Positions 11,140 to 22,734 of a stretch of 64,000 bases of DNA are shown in pieces. The notes beneath the pieces were generated by a model, which was not told the origin of the DNA, did not search any database, and saw only the letters and a program-made list of their open reading frames with translations. Within the stretch, counting starts at the first letter, position 1, and the number at the start of each line of letters is the position of its first letter. Source of the DNA: Stenopsyche tienmushanensis (lineage: Eukaryota > Arthropoda > Insecta > Trichoptera > Stenopsychidae); NCBI GenBank assembly GCA_008973525.1, contig WACJ01000006.1:992001-1056000 (forward strand), in the 5' to 3' direction. Position numbers and translations under genes: made by a program.

Positions 11140-11361
11140 AGGAATTTTATCAGTCATATTGATGGTTTTATACGAAAATGGGGGCTCACGCGATCATCAA
11201 CTCGAACTAGCATTTAAACATCCGATGACGATACCTCCAAGGAGGCTGAGCGTCCATTTTCAGCAGTAAGTTGCCTGGCTTCCAAAATCAGATCCAGACT
11301 AAATGATGAAACACTCAATGTTTTAATGTTACTTCGGGCATATTTTAAAAATAATTTATGA
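11140..11361 (+). pseudogene. hAT transposase C-terminal (dimerisation) relic, copy 1
   Basis: hAT transposases end in a conserved dimerisation domain. Here one frame reads EAERPFSAVSCLASKIRSRL, followed by NDETLNVLMLLRAYFKNNL and a TGA at 11359-11361. Upstream, QLELAFKHPM lies in another frame, so an indel near 11243 breaks the ORF. The pattern E-x-E-R-x-F-S-A-x-x-x-L-x-x-K-I-R-S-R-L-N-D and the terminal N-L-x-x-L-R-A-Y are characteristic. The N-terminal BED finger and the catalytic core are absent. Confidence 0.8.
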
Positions 11362-11900
11362 ATGTTTTATTTATCTATTTTTGAATTGTATTTTTATCTT
11401 TTCTTAAATATAATCTAGTCTTCAAGCTATTTTTTTATATCAAACAAATAGATTTATTAGTAATTTTTGATAAAATTCATCAATGTAATTTCTTAAACAA
11501 TTGAAAATCTTGATCCCAGGATTCCGGGACTGATCCTTATTATATATATATATAATATACGATATTTCTAAAATATGTAAAACTCTTCTTTTATTCGAAA
11601 AAACAGCCGGAAGATATTTTTTTTTGTCATCAATAATTTGAAGCAGCGAATGGTCATGAGTTAAGAAGATCAGCTCAGGTCGTGCTTTTAACATCGTAGA
11701 TTACTATATGAACTTATATTATCAGTATATAATTAATTTGCCTGCAAATTTTAGCATTTTTAATAAAGATACTTTTTTGGCTTTTTCTTGATTCAAAATT
11801 AGTCATATAATACCTTCTTGATGGAAATGAGCTCACCTGTTATTGATAATAATAAATTTATGTCATATTTAATATTTAATCTGACTACAACCCTTATTTG
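11362..11900. other. AT-rich DNA, possibly distal hAT sequence
   Basis: A short motif with two inverted GGGA/TCCC-like words near 11513-11535 resembles the inner repeats of hAT elements but cannot be joined securely to copy 1. A (TA)n run lies near 11540-11556. Nothing else is recognised. Confidence 0.4.
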
Positions 11901-11902
11901 GG

Positions 11903-11946
11903 TGAATATTTGTTGGTTAAGGAAACCCTTAACCAACAAATATTCA
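11903..11946. repeat. Perfect inverted repeat, 20-bp stem with 4-base loop
   Basis: The left arm 11903-11922 (TGAATATTTGTTGGTTAAGG) is exactly complementary to 11927-11946, with AAAC between them. A transcript from either strand would fold into a mismatch-free hairpin. It is not inside any recognised element. The stem is shorter and the loop smaller than a typical animal pre-miRNA, so a microRNA is unlikely. A young snap-back duplication or a cruciform-prone site is more plausible. Confidence 0.9.
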
Positions 11947-13493
11947 TATGGATAAGATTTCGTACCGTCGAAGAATAACAATGATGTTAAAATTATAGAT
12001 TTTTCATTATGACAATAAAAATAGATATATTTTAAAGAACTGAAGTCTTTTTTGGAATGAGAGTAATGTAGTAAATATCACACATCTAAAAAAAAATCAT
12101 TTGAGTGGCAAACATTCTTGTAATAAATACATATGATATACAGATATAATAATTAAGAAAAAATAATTAATATAGAAAGAAGAAAGACGACAACTTTTCT
12201 TTAACCTTTTGGTGTTTTAACTAATTTACCAAGAAACAAACCTTCCGAAATATTCAGAGAAATTAGGCGAGTTTTCGTTAATTGACATATTTTTACAAGC
12301 ATCAAATTCATAATTTTATGATTATCATTCTAATAGAGATGATAAAATTTTATAAAATATTGAACATATTAACTTCAAAATTTTCCTGTTTATTATATAA
12401 TAATATTCAGATTTATTTATAATAGTATTGCTTAATCTCCATAATCTATTTAATTTTATAGAATTATCATAAGCTGATCATAGGAAAACATTTCAAGTTA
12501 TTACTATGCCATATTGCCTATACAAATACTCAATATCTAAAAAGGCGAAACGGCAATCAATAAAATCTATTAAGTTTTACATACGCATATATCAAATGTT
12601 ATTATTTATTACTATTATAAATTTTAAAATCTATAAAACTTGAAATTAAACAATGTATTTATTATATGCCCATATGCTGTATACATTATGGTTTCAAATA
12701 TGCAAGATTTCATAACGACATAGATGAAATTTTGATCGAAATTATTAGATCCCTTAATAATTGTTTGTATGGATTCGCAGAAGCCGAAAACGATTCCGTT
12801 CCATAGGCTTTTCATCGATTACGCTTAAGGTCCCATATTCACAAATATGTCTTTTACAATATCTTCAAAGGGTTGGTCCACTTTATCTGATCAAGATATC
12901 CCGGCGTCAATGGAGTAATAAGACCATTAGGTGGAATCTCCTCGATCGTAAATAGGATCAGATAGGTCCGGCTCAAACTGACCGTTAGTCGGAAACCGAT
13001 TTTCTTTAACACGGTTTTCCCTGGATTATCCGAGTTGATCAAGCTCATCCTGGAACGGTATAACACCGCCTTCAGATGTGCAGAAAACATTTCTCGAACA
13101 ACTATTTGGGTGTAACGTAATTATGGGAGGATTTGAAAAGGTCATCGGGAAAATGTTCGACAAAAGCAAAGCTTTCGGGGGCTGAGAAAATGCTTGAAAT
13201 AAATACGGGTGTGGAAAACTCATTTCCACATATCCTTACGAGGAGATAATTGCGGGCCATACTTGTATGGAAAAAATGTTGGCATTGAACATGAGATTGG
13301 CTCGGGAGTAAATATTTAATTTTTATATTGTATGAGGAAAGATTGAGATTAAAAAAATCTTAGACGTAATTTAAATATTTTGATTAAAAGCCGCAACATT
13401 GGAAAATATTCACAAATAATTGCTAGTTATTGCGGGTGATAGCACATTAAGGTCCAATATATAAACATGTTGAAGGTCATCAGTAAATGAATA
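11947..13493. other. Intergenic DNA with a less AT-rich block at 12760-13260
   Basis: Most is AT-rich and featureless. The 12760-13260 block has overlapping frames on the minus strand (12854-13090, 13026-13229) that I do not recognise and that show no splice or start context worth calling. It has no repeat partner in the window. Confidence 0.45.
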
Positions 13494-13495
13494 TA

Positions 13496-14406
13496 CACTC
13501 AAATCTATTTTTGTGCGACTTTTTTTGTGCGATTTCGAAGTTATGCGGTTTTTTTAAAGCAATTATTTCTTTTTTTTATTTCATAAAGAGTACGTATCGA
13601 GATATTTTGGATAAAATATTAAGAAATTTGGAAAAAAAATATAATTTGTGACTGTGTAAATTATGTTGCATCTGCCATTGCTGAATTACGGCCACGCGCT
13701 TTATTCTGGTTTAGATTTTTGAAAAAAATGATTTGGGTTTTTTATATTTTTCCAATTTTTCGATTTTTGAAAAAAAAATCCCCAAAAGAATTTCCAAAAT
13801 CTTTTCGAAACTACTTTTTTCAACACGATTGACATGATAAAAAAATAAAACTGTGATAAAATAAGGCCAAAAAATGACTTGATTGTGTTGTTTTTTAAAC
13901 AGCCGCAATGTTGTTTTTTTTTTTGAGTTGGGGACATATTGGGGACTATAGTGACATCTTTACTAATTATGAATTATATTTTTGGAAAGATAAAATCTAC
14001 ACAGAACAATAATGACATTGACATTGAGTATTCTATTTCTTCCAAAAAAGAGAGCGATTTGAAGTCATTGAAAATCGCAACGAAAATTATCATACAGCGA
14101 TGATATTTTGTAATTAAAATAAATAGTATTTCTCTAGTGGATGTCTGACATTTGAGATAACAGATGTCAGACATCCTTAAAATTTTACCAATGATGCAAA
14201 ACGTCCTTTCAATGCTATTTTTTAAATGCCTTATTGTTTTCCTGTTATCTTTTTTATGCGATTTTGGATATATTTTATATAGCTGCTTCAAAGTTATGCG
14301 GTTTTTAAAATTTATGGAACGCATCTTCACTTTTTTCTATATAAGTCATAGCTTTTTTTATGCGATTTTCTGCGAAACACATACCGCACAAAAAAAGGTT
14401 TAAGTG
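13496..14406 (-). mobile_element. TA-flanked MITE, family 3, long copy
   Basis: The left end CACTCAAATCTATTTTTGTG and the reverse-complemented right end CACTTAAACCTTTTTTTGTG form the TIR, with TA outside both (13494-13495, 14407-14408). The sub-terminal DNA repeats GTGCGATTT- and TTATGCGGTTTTT-like words. It is the inverted counterpart of the 22087-22603 copy. Extra sequence in the middle (about 13700-14100) makes it 911 bp against 517 bp. TA target and TIR layout suggest Tc1/mariner, perhaps pogo/Tigger-like. A 118-codon minus frame (13974-14330) shares short segments with a frame in the other copy but resembles no transposase. Confidence 0.82.
14149..14176. repeat. Short palindrome inside MITE family 3
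   Basis: Matching arms of about 13 bases, GGATGTCTGACAT and its exact complement ATGTCAGACATCC, lie a dozen bases apart near 14140-14177. The other copy lacks the second arm, so the palindrome is private to this copy. Confidence 0.6.
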
Positions 14407-14408
14407 TA

Positions 14409-15119
14409 CAAACAAAAAATACAAAACGAGAAGACACGTTCTTTCTGTCGGCTTCTTCGATCTCGTATTTGAAGACATTCTCACATCGCAAATAAAGATT
14501 TTGGGTAAAAAGTCTAATTTCCATTTGCTCTACCATATTCTTTTTTCTCTACTTTTTCTATAACCTGGTAGCTCTTAGGTCCAGAGACTCATATTACAAA
14601 GTAAAATATTATTTGAATCATTGTTTGTTTCCGTTTAACTGTTAAAAATGTGTATAGAAGTGTTTCCACGAACTTAAGTTAAGCTTATAAAGAAAAAAGA
14701 AAGGAAATATCTTATGATATTTCAAAGGGAGTAAAGAATTGAAATAGCAGTAGGAAATTCTTATGACGAGAAGAATTGATAAAAATAAAATCATAATTAG
14801 TAAATAAATCGTTAGGGCTAAAATGGATGACATCAAAATAGATATTAGACGATTTTTTTTCAGAGTCAACTTCAAATTAAAATATAAATGCAGAGGTTCT
14901 GTTTACATATTTTAAATATAGATTTCTCGTTTACAGCTATGTATACATTAATATTTGTCATTTTATGATATGTAAAAAAATAATTTCGATTTCTCGAATC
15001 GATTTAAGCCCCACAACAAACATTAAACAGGATGTTTGTATGTAAATTTCGATGCGAAATGTTAATGTCGACTTTATTATGCATTTCTTTATGGGTTTAA
15101 ATATCGAAACAAAATTTTA
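14409..15119. other. AT-rich intergenic DNA
   Basis: Nothing recognised; frames on both strands are short and low-complexity. Confidence 0.5.
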
Positions 15120-15680
15120 TTGCCCTTTAAAATGCCGAAGGCAGTTAACCTCTCCTATAACAGTTTTGTGAAAGTCGTCTTATGAGCCGACAACTCAAAT
15201 GCGCGTCGTAAAAATTTAAACGATGCCCAAACTAAAAAAAATAATTATCATGCACCAACGGAGGCTTTCACGCCAGTTTTGAATGCAGCTGCAAAAATGC
15301 AATTGATTCTTAAGCGTAATCATAAACCCCGCGGAAAGCGTTCGGCTTGATGATATGGTAATTTGAGTGGTCGTATAAATTTAGCAATTTCATGTTGTTG
15401 TAAATTTATAAATTAATTTAACCTTCGATTTTGTTGAATTTATTGGCGATACTCACGTGATTGGGATTATATTACTTCATTTGAATGACTCGTTAAAAAT
15501 CGATATCAATTTTGCCTTTATGCCTTTTCGAGTCTTCGAGCGCGGAAATTTGAGAAGGAAGGCTTTTTGCGATAAGACTATGCGAATTCAAGATGCTAAA
15601 ATGTCGATGGTAAATTTGTAAGGGGCATGACGTCGAATAAACTCGACGATATTAAGCATTGGATTGGTCGGAATACTTTC
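15120..15680. other. Less AT-rich unique block, possible regulatory DNA
   Basis: No coding frame and no repeat partner. It contains ATAATTATCATGCA, CAATTGATTC and CGTAATCATAAA, words resembling homeodomain-type sites. The function is inferred only from composition and motif density. Confidence 0.25.
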
Positions 15681-15903
15681 GGAAAATTAACCCTCAGATG
15701 CATATAATCGTAAAAAGTATGACATATTTAATGTATTCATAATAAAATGCCAAGATTTAAGCTGTGTTTCACATTTTAAATAAGATGGCGTAAAAGTGAT
15801 TCATAAAACAAGATCATCATAAATTATTTAAGAATCAATAATAATTATAGCTTTTGATAGGAAACCCAATAAAGACATAAAGGAGTGTTCAAAATACTAA
15901 ATA

Positions 15904-16131
15904 CAGTAGACTCTAAATAAACTATAAATACAGTATTATCCGGGCTAATGCTGGGGAAGACGGACAAGGATAACTGGAAAACACGGATAATCCAAATCAT
16001 CAAATTACTACTTGGTTTCGAATATAATATCATATTTGAAATACAATTTTTGTTTCATGATTTTAATACTTATTATTAATTAAGAAAACCGCTCATAGTC
16101 AAGCAGACAAGTGGCCATTAGTAGTTAGTAC
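15904..16131 (-). mobile_element. Left end of a pogo/Tigger element
   Basis: CAGTAGACTCTAAATAAACT follows TA (15902-15903) and leads into ATTATCCGGGCTAATG and CACGGATAATCC. Terminal repeats of the CAGTAGA...ATTATCCGG type are typical of insect pogo/Tigger elements. A Tigger-type transposase relic on the minus strand lies beyond the hAT insertion, so this is probably the 3' end of the same element, split by the insertion. Confidence 0.6.
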
Positions 16132-16718
16132 CAGGGTCGTAACAAGGGCGTGGCAAAGCAGGCGCCCGCCACGGGCGCAACTGAGTTTGGGGCGCAAAAC
16201 GCAGAATACCAACCCGATCGAGAGTTACTCATGGTTTTTATTTTACTCAACCATTCTTCTTTACTGCATCACTGATTGACTTTGTCCGTATTTATAATAT
16301 ACACTAAGTTGTCTAATCCCTCTTTTCTTCGTTATCGTTATATTCAGGTATGGCATCCCATCGCGAGTCGTTCATTCAGCGGTCCGAAAAGCGGACCGAT
16401 TGAGCATACAAATCTTATGGCTACTCCGTCCTCTTTCAGGGCATTTTGCGACATTCTCTATGATCTGTACGATCACGGAAGCGACGTAGCCTCTAGACAC
16501 CATCATACATTCTATCAACAGTAGTCGCCATCTATACGTTAGGTTGGATACTGGACTATCTTTGTGTATTATTTTAAAACATACATTATAATAGTATTTA
16601 ATGTATTGCATTTATAATAGTATTGCTTAACTTTAGAAAATAAATTGGATTTCCGGAGGGGGGGGGGCGTTAAGTTAGATATTTGCCACGGGCGCTTCGT
16701 ACCCTAGTTACGGCTCTG
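16132..16718 (+). mobile_element. Non-autonomous hAT element with perfect 8-bp target duplication
   Basis: The left end CAGGGTCGTAACAAGGGCG and the reverse-complemented right end CAGAGCCGTAACTAGGGTAC are hAT-type terminal repeats. The 8-bp GTTAGTAC is found immediately outside both ends (16124-16131 and 16719-16726), the signature of hAT insertion. The interior repeats at 62.8-63.27 kb in inverted orientation, including a block with GCGGTCCGAAAAGCGGACCG. It has no transposase and sits inside the Tigger relic, so it is the younger insertion. Confidence 0.93.
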
Positions 16719-16868
16719 GTTAGTACTAAGTATTGCAAAAAAATTAAAATAATGTATACGAGTATTTTTAAAAAGAGCTGCAATTTTTGTTTGCTTTCGA
16801 TATATTTCAAACACATTTTAAGCATCATTTCGAATTTTTCTTAAAGTTATTATATCATTATATTCAAA

Positions 16869-17437
16869 TTATTTTTGTTCTATATAATCATTGGTATCTT
16901 CTTCACTTTTATTGCCACTCTCATTTTCTTCCTCTTGAGGAACAAAAGAAAGGATATCTACATCATCCATGTATTCAAAACCTGGATCATCATTTTCTTC
17001 TGAGTGCATTAATCTGTTTCCAAGAATCTTTCTCCATGATCAAACAAGTGTTTCTGGCTTTATTTTTGACCAATATTGTGTTATTCTCTTTATAGCATTC
17101 AATATCGCATTTTTTTTCCCAGAAAAGAATCAAGTTATCATTTTTATCAGCAAGAGTTTTAAGAACGCCTTGTTCCATGAGCTGGTTTAAAGATGTCACA
17201 TTAGCGGGCAAAAATTTTGCAATCATAAGTCCAACGCTTGTTTTCAATATGCTTTCGTTCGGATGAGAATGGGCATAATAATTCAGCTTTCTGTGGTAAA
17301 ATTAACCAATCTTCAAAAATCTCTCTATCCATTCGTGCCCCTTTCTGACTATAATGACGGACAGGAAGATTTTCTATACCAATCACCAAAAGTTTCATTT
17401 TATGAGTTCTTGATGCGTTTCCAGTCTCTTATTACCC
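16869..17437 (-). pseudogene. pogo/Tigger (jerky-like) transposase relic
   Basis: DDE-family transposase C-terminal half, in three frames on the minus strand. From high to low coordinates: KLLVIGIENLP and SQKGARMDREIFEDW (about 17399-17300), then a gap or frameshift, then AKFLPANVTSLNQLMEQGVL (about 17220-17155), the LPPNxTSxxQPxDQGV block of Tigger/CENP-B-type enzymes, then SWKQINALRR, then an acidic tail ending in a stop at 16869-16871. The DNA-binding half and first catalytic Asp are missing. The CAGTAGA end at 15904 probably belongs to it. A small homologous piece lies at 42990-43076. Confidence 0.78.
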
Positions 17438-17499
17438 CGGGTCTTTTTTCACAATCTTACACTCGTTGTTATATCTGCCTCGTGTAACAAGCTTTTTTA

Positions 17500-18180
17500 A
17501 ACGTCATTGTCCGGTTGTTTTAAGAACTAAGATAATTAAGACATAAGAATGGGCGTTTGTTTTGAAGAGTTTGAAAAGTGATCGAGAAAAGTGAGATGTG
17601 CACATTTTTTTACGCGATAATTGAATATATCGCGCAAATGCCATTGAATAATTAAAACAACGATGAGGAATTATTTGTGTCTTTATAATGTATGATTATT
17701 AAAATCATCAATAAATAAGATTGAAAGCACAATTTATATAATATTTGCCGACATTTACATTCGGAGCCAATCAAATAAATGCAATGATGCGTCATTATGT
17801 GTTTTTATTGATCGTAAATTACGTCTGCCATTGAACACATGTCATTTTTGATCTATAGGGATAACGATTGCGATTTGCTTACAAATCATTTCATGTATTT
17901 TAAACTTGGATGCTGCATTTTTAATCAACGATGGTTGCATTGAAACCAGCAATGCAAATTTTTCATATATGAAATATAATTTTTTATGCGTCTTTATTTA
18001 AATTTTTATTGCAAAAACATGTAGAATTTTATATAAATTATGATACAAAGTATGCTAAATTTATTCTCTAGATGTAAATTAGTAATTTTCAATCTGTTCT
18101 AGTGCAAATTAAGACAATTTGAGGTATTTCAAATTTATCTATTTCTCCGTTCGTAAAATCATTACAGTGAAAAAAAGTCA
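17500..18180. other. Intergenic DNA
   Basis: AT-rich, with a slightly richer patch at 17750-17890 (CAAATAAATGCAATGATG, TTTTTATTGATCG) that could be regulatory. No gene seen. Confidence 0.45.
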
Positions 18181-18196
18181 ACTTTTCTAGCAATCA

Positions 18197-18955
18197 TGAG
18201 TAAATCCAGGAGATAAAATATTGAACAAAATTATCAATATCAATGATGATTGTTCTGAGGATACCTCCGAAGAAGATTAGTATGCATTAGGCCAAAGCGA
18301 AACTGACAGTGAAAGTTCTGAATTCTTTGAAAACGGAGCAATGGAAGGATTTTCAGATAGTAAAGAGGAAAACTTCTTGAAAGTGTGTCGTAACAAGAAA
18401 ATGATGCATATTCTTTCTATTTCTGACTCTGAGAATGAGAGCATTCCAAGCATATCCCAGAATGTAATGTGTGAAATTGAAATTGCATTTGACGGGACAC
18501 AGTGGATAAAACTGAAAGCAGACAGATCTAGGGATAGAATGCCCGTTCGTATGGTATTCAAAGATATTGCAGGGTCTACTGGCTACGCTAAGAGAAATAT
18601 TAAGTCGGGCTGTGTAACTAGTGATTTTGAATTGATAATTGACAAACACACATAAAAGATTGCACTGAAACCGATGCACAGAGAGTTTTGCAAAAAAGAC
18701 TGGACAATCACAGTTGCTGATTTACGGAGAAACTTGAAAGGCAAGTTTTCGATGGTCCCTTCAAGTTTTTTTCGATATTTTAGATTAGGCAGTGATAAAT
18801 GCGTAGATATTATATAAAGAGTGCACCGGATCAAAAATATCCAGAAAGGAGTTCATATTTTGTTTAGCAGAGGAATTAGCTGGAGAAGACAAGGAGAAGA
18901 AGGATTGTCCACGCGAGGACTTCTCTGCATTGGTATATTTTGATCCTTAATCTTG
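18197..18955 (+). pseudogene. piggyBac transposase relic, N-terminal part
   Basis: An ATG at 18197 opens an acidic, Ser/Asp/Glu-rich segment typical of piggyBac N termini (DDCSEDTSEED, then SETDSESSEFFENGAMEGF). Then come DGTQWIKLK, FKDIAGSTGYAKRNI and KKDWTITVADL, which match in order the DG-x-W, FK-x-x-x-G-x-T-x-Y-A-x-R and W-x-x-x-x-x-x-L blocks before the catalytic domain. Stops at 18268, 18652 and 18816 and a loss of similarity after about 18760 show decay. The DDD catalytic core and cysteine-rich tail are missing. It is not demonstrably the source of the TTAA MITEs, whose ends are not visible around it. Confidence 0.7.
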
Positions 18956-18959
18956 ACAC

Positions 18960-21900
18960 ACCTTCTTCACCGTCACATGTTGCACAACATGACAAAAAAT
19001 TAATCGCCGGATAAAAAATATATTTTTTATACTTTGACGTAAATATGTTTTATACGAAATCAATTATTGAGATTTGAATATTTTTTTTGGGTTTATTTTA
19101 AATTTATTATGTAAGTACGTTGTATGCATGATAGCATAGTAGGGGAGTGGAGGCTCATTTAAGATTCAATATCCACATAATAAATTTTGAAACATCATCA
19201 TTCAAGCTATTTGTTTTCTTCATAGTCTTAAATAAATCAAAGCATAATGAACATAACTCCGCAGCATCCTGTCCATAATAAATAATCGTTTGTCATAGAT
19301 CTACGAGGAAACATAATCTCCTATTTTCGCGCAGAGACGTTCGTTTGATATACAGGCCCATCAGAATTTATAATAGCGCTTTTAAAAATAATCACGAACA
19401 TAAAATCTGTTAATTTTACGAGAATGTTAATATATAAATAAACAAAACCCGTTTCTCCTTTCCGTCGCGATTACGGCCGATAAAAATCGCATTTTTGCGG
19501 TTTTATTATACTAATCAACGTGTAAATATATACGTGTGAGTGTTTCAAAGGAAGAAGATTAGACTTTTTATTAGGGTCGTAAAGCAGAGGTGCTCAACTG
19601 ACGCTCCGACTTTTGACGCGCGAATAATTTCGGTCTTAAATGTTTATGAAAGCGATGGAAATAAACCGAACGATATGATTACGAAATCTTTCGGTGCCGT
19701 AGTTATTATGTGCAATGCCAATAAAGCATCGTTTGGATTTTTCCAGCCAGCTTTATGACATACTTAGAAAGTGAAAAAAGTGAAGGCATACAGGGGAGAG
19801 TCGGGTGAATTGGATCAGAGTATGAAATATTACAATTGTACGCGATCGAGCAAAGATAATTTCGACATTTTAATATTCCATTCGGTCATCATCATAGTGC
19901 AGCTACAGGTAGCCTATTACAGGACTAAGGCTTTTTCTAAGGCCGAGTATGATCTCCGAATTTTATTTGTGAATGTTCACACAGTGGGTCAACCAAGTGA
20001 CCATATCGAAAAAGAACCTAGTTGGAATCGGGAAAAATCACTCGAAACAATCATGTTTGAGCACCCTGGTAATGGTTTTCTGGAGTACAAGGAGGTCAGT
20101 CTACCCTTTCGTAACAAAGGATAGGGTAAATACCTATATAACCCTTGAAAAATGCACCTAAACATCGCTCTTATATTCGCAATGGTAAAAGATAGATACA
20201 ATTTGAGAAGGGGAAGGCTTTCGTTTTTGGTGATTCACTTTTTCAGTTCGTGTAATACTTCAGCTAATTTGGCTTGGCTGGATGTCGCTATAGTTATTTA
20301 TGACATAATCAATTACTAGTTAATCCAAGATATTTTTGCTGAATAAGTCGAAAAAGCTTCCCTATGTCGAAGACTTGTAAAATAAACAACGATCCATTTT
20401 CGAAATCTATGAATTGTACCGAAGGGAGCTTTTGCAGATTTTTCGATCAGGCATGTGAGTGATATTTAAAGACTCAGGAAGAATAAGCAAAAGAAAGGAG
20501 AACAGTTACTCTTTTCTTCACAAGAGCTATGTCAGGCTAGAGAAAATACATATATTACGTTTATAAAGTACATTTCGGAGGTTTATCCTATATTGCATTG
20601 TATGTTATACTATATATATAATAGTAGCTAAATTTGGCAAATTAGATATGTTCTATTTTGAATTGTCCATTAAGTTTCAATAAAGTATGGACTAATACAA
20701 TGTTTGATATCACAACAGTGATTAATATAAACCTTTGAAAATTCCAGCCGAACCATAAAATATGCATGTTGCTGGCTCATTTCGGGCGAATTTCCTCTAT
20801 TCATGAATTTAGCTGCATAGCAATTACTGTAAAATTGAACAAAGTGCCTTTCAATATGCATTTAATTTTGCATACATTATTCAAATTCATATTTATTAAG
20901 TACAACCCAAGCGAATACTAGTAATATAATCGACAACCAGCAAAGATTATTATAAAAAAATATCACACCACAAGGCTATAAAAATACAATATTTATTTAA
21001 TCAATAATACACTACTTTTCATAGCTTCCGAGTTGAGGGCTAATACTCAATTTGTATGAATTAATTATTCCAGGATCGCCTGGATGGATTAATGCTATTA
21101 TATATTGGTATTAGGGGAATCAAAAAATAAGCCATCTTTATAATCAGTTAATATCGAGACGTTGTCAAACAAATAGCTCTCTTTTTTTGTATTATTATGT
21201 GCGCAATAAGTGTTAACGCTATCCAAATATGTTTTCTTTGAATTTGACGAGAAGCTGAATAAATCATTCAAAATTATCTTTAAGAGGACCTATTAATATC
21301 CAATAAGTAAGGCTCTTACAGTCAAGCAAAAAAAGAGAGTCGACCAATAGCCTTGGTGGTGGGAAGCAATGTTCTTTCCGTCGCTTCTCCAGTGGTCTTG
21401 TAGCTGGAGTATTTCGTTTTAAAAGAGATAAAGAACTTTGGTTCAAAAAGATCGATTGAAAATTTAAGTATTTCTGATTTCTTAAATTTAATGGTACAAG
21501 TTATCCAAATCAAAAATTAATCTTTGTCTTAAAAAATATTTTCTGTCATGGGTTTATAATATGTATTTTATCATTTTATAATATGTATAATTTTCATTTG
21601 AGAAATACAAAAAAATAACATACTGTTTTTAAGAAGCACAATAATAAAGAAGTATAATAAAAAATATTTTCAATCGTAAACCAAAGCAATCACGATTCAA
21701 CGTTTGCGTAATAAATTTAATCTATAATAGCATTTAGGCAATGCAATTAACAGTCATTGTAGTTGTCCCCATAGGTAAATACAATTATGTGTACTGGTTT
21801 GTATTATAGTGGTGATAAATTAGAGGTGCAATGTTTTCAGGGGGTGTCGTCACTATAAGCTGATAGTGACAGAATGGCCTACTTGATCAGAATGCATCAA

Positions 21901-22084
21901 CAAATGGCAGTGGAAATCGGAACAATTAAAGCTTGATTAACCTGGACCGAATAATTTGAAATCTCTCACTGAATTAAATTTCGAAATTTATAAAATAATA
22001 GCACAATAAATATATGATGATCTCTTTAATATCAAAATATTTTTTACTGCAATTGATTAATCAACAAACAGTTTGGTTTACTTA
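18960..22084. other. Intergenic DNA with two unrecognised small frames
   Basis: Plus-strand frames at 19540-19758 (72 codons) and 19771-20124 (117 codons) resemble nothing I know and have no clear splice or start context. A block near 21330-21430 is GC-richer without a repeat partner that I can prove. Otherwise AT-rich. Confidence 0.45.
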
Positions 22085-22086
22085 TA

Positions 22087-22603
22087 CACTTAAACTTTTT
22101 TTTTGTGCGGTAGATGCGTTCCACAATAAATCGCACAAAAAAAGCTATGACTTACATAGAAAAAGTGAAGACGCGTTTCATGAATTTTAAAAACCGCATA
22201 ACTTTGAAACAGCTGTATAAAATATATCAAAAATCGCATAAAAAAGTTGATAAAAACTACGACATCTACCATCTCAAATGCCAGACATCCACTAGAAAAT
22301 TACTAATTATTTTAATTACAAACTTTGTTTTTATATATGTTTTTAAAAGTCGAAACATTGGAAAAATGCAAAAAAAAAGGACGTGGTCGCAACTCAGCGC
22401 AATTCAGCAAAAGCAGATGCAATATGATATACAAAGTCCCAAATTATAATTTTTTTCCTAATTTCAGTTAGTGTTGATGATTTTTTTCCTATTTTTACCA
22501 AAATATCTCGATACGAACTCTTTATGAAAAAAAAATTTGCTTAAAAAAACCGCATAACTTCGAAATCGCACAAAAAAAAGTCGCACAAAAAGAGGTTTAA
22601 GTG
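22087..22603 (+). mobile_element. TA-flanked MITE, family 3, short copy
   Basis: The left end CACTTAAACTTTTTTTTTGT and the reverse-complemented right end CACTTAAACCTCTTTTTGTG are flanked by TA at 22085-22086 and 22604-22605. The right sub-terminal part carries CGCATAACTTCGAAATCGCA. It is the direct counterpart of the inverted copy at 13496-14406 and lacks that copy's middle. A 111-codon frame (22114-22449) contains NFKNRITLKQLYKIY, also readable in the other copy, but no known domain. Confidence 0.85.
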
Positions 22604-22710
22604 TATATATTTTATGGTTTATCTGCACGGTAGCTTACTGTCAAGGTAAGCTATTTATTGCAACCTTAAAAGGTTTCTTTTTTATCAGCCTTATCAATAT
22701 TAACACATTT

Positions 22711-22730
22711 ACTGCGGGGAGCATATTTTT
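22711..22730 (+). repeat. Possible orphan piggyBac-type end
   Basis: A TTAA is followed by CACATTTACTGCGGGGAGC. The spacing of matched bases resembles the end at 29217 (CACGCTGAGTGCCGGG) and many piggyBac ends. No right end was found downstream. Confidence 0.25.
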
Positions 22731-22734
22731 ATGA

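Larger units (their letters stand above)
10813..11361 (+). mobile_element. hAT element, deleted, copy 1
   Basis: It starts CAGTGGCGTAACTACTAATT, a classic hAT terminal repeat, and matches the reverse complement of the end at 35172 (CAGTGGCATAACTACTAATT). After about 95 bases it contains the left half of MITE family 2 behind a TTAA, then a block with TTTGTCGGGAAATCGGGAAT, then the C-terminal end of the transposase. Copy 2 has the same order, so the internal deletion and the MITE half are ancestral to both. No matching right TIR or 8-bp duplication was found; 11361 is only the stop codon of the coding relic. Confidence 0.8.

Noticed and set aside
11903..11946. MicroRNA precursor
   Set aside because: A perfect 20-bp stem with a 4-base loop is too short and too perfect for a Drosha/Dicer-type precursor; kept as an inverted repeat.
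13701..14536. Overlapping frames of 65-118 codons on both strands
   Set aside because: They lie within or next to the TA-flanked MITE and are lysine/phenylalanine-rich low-complexity text from A- and T-runs.
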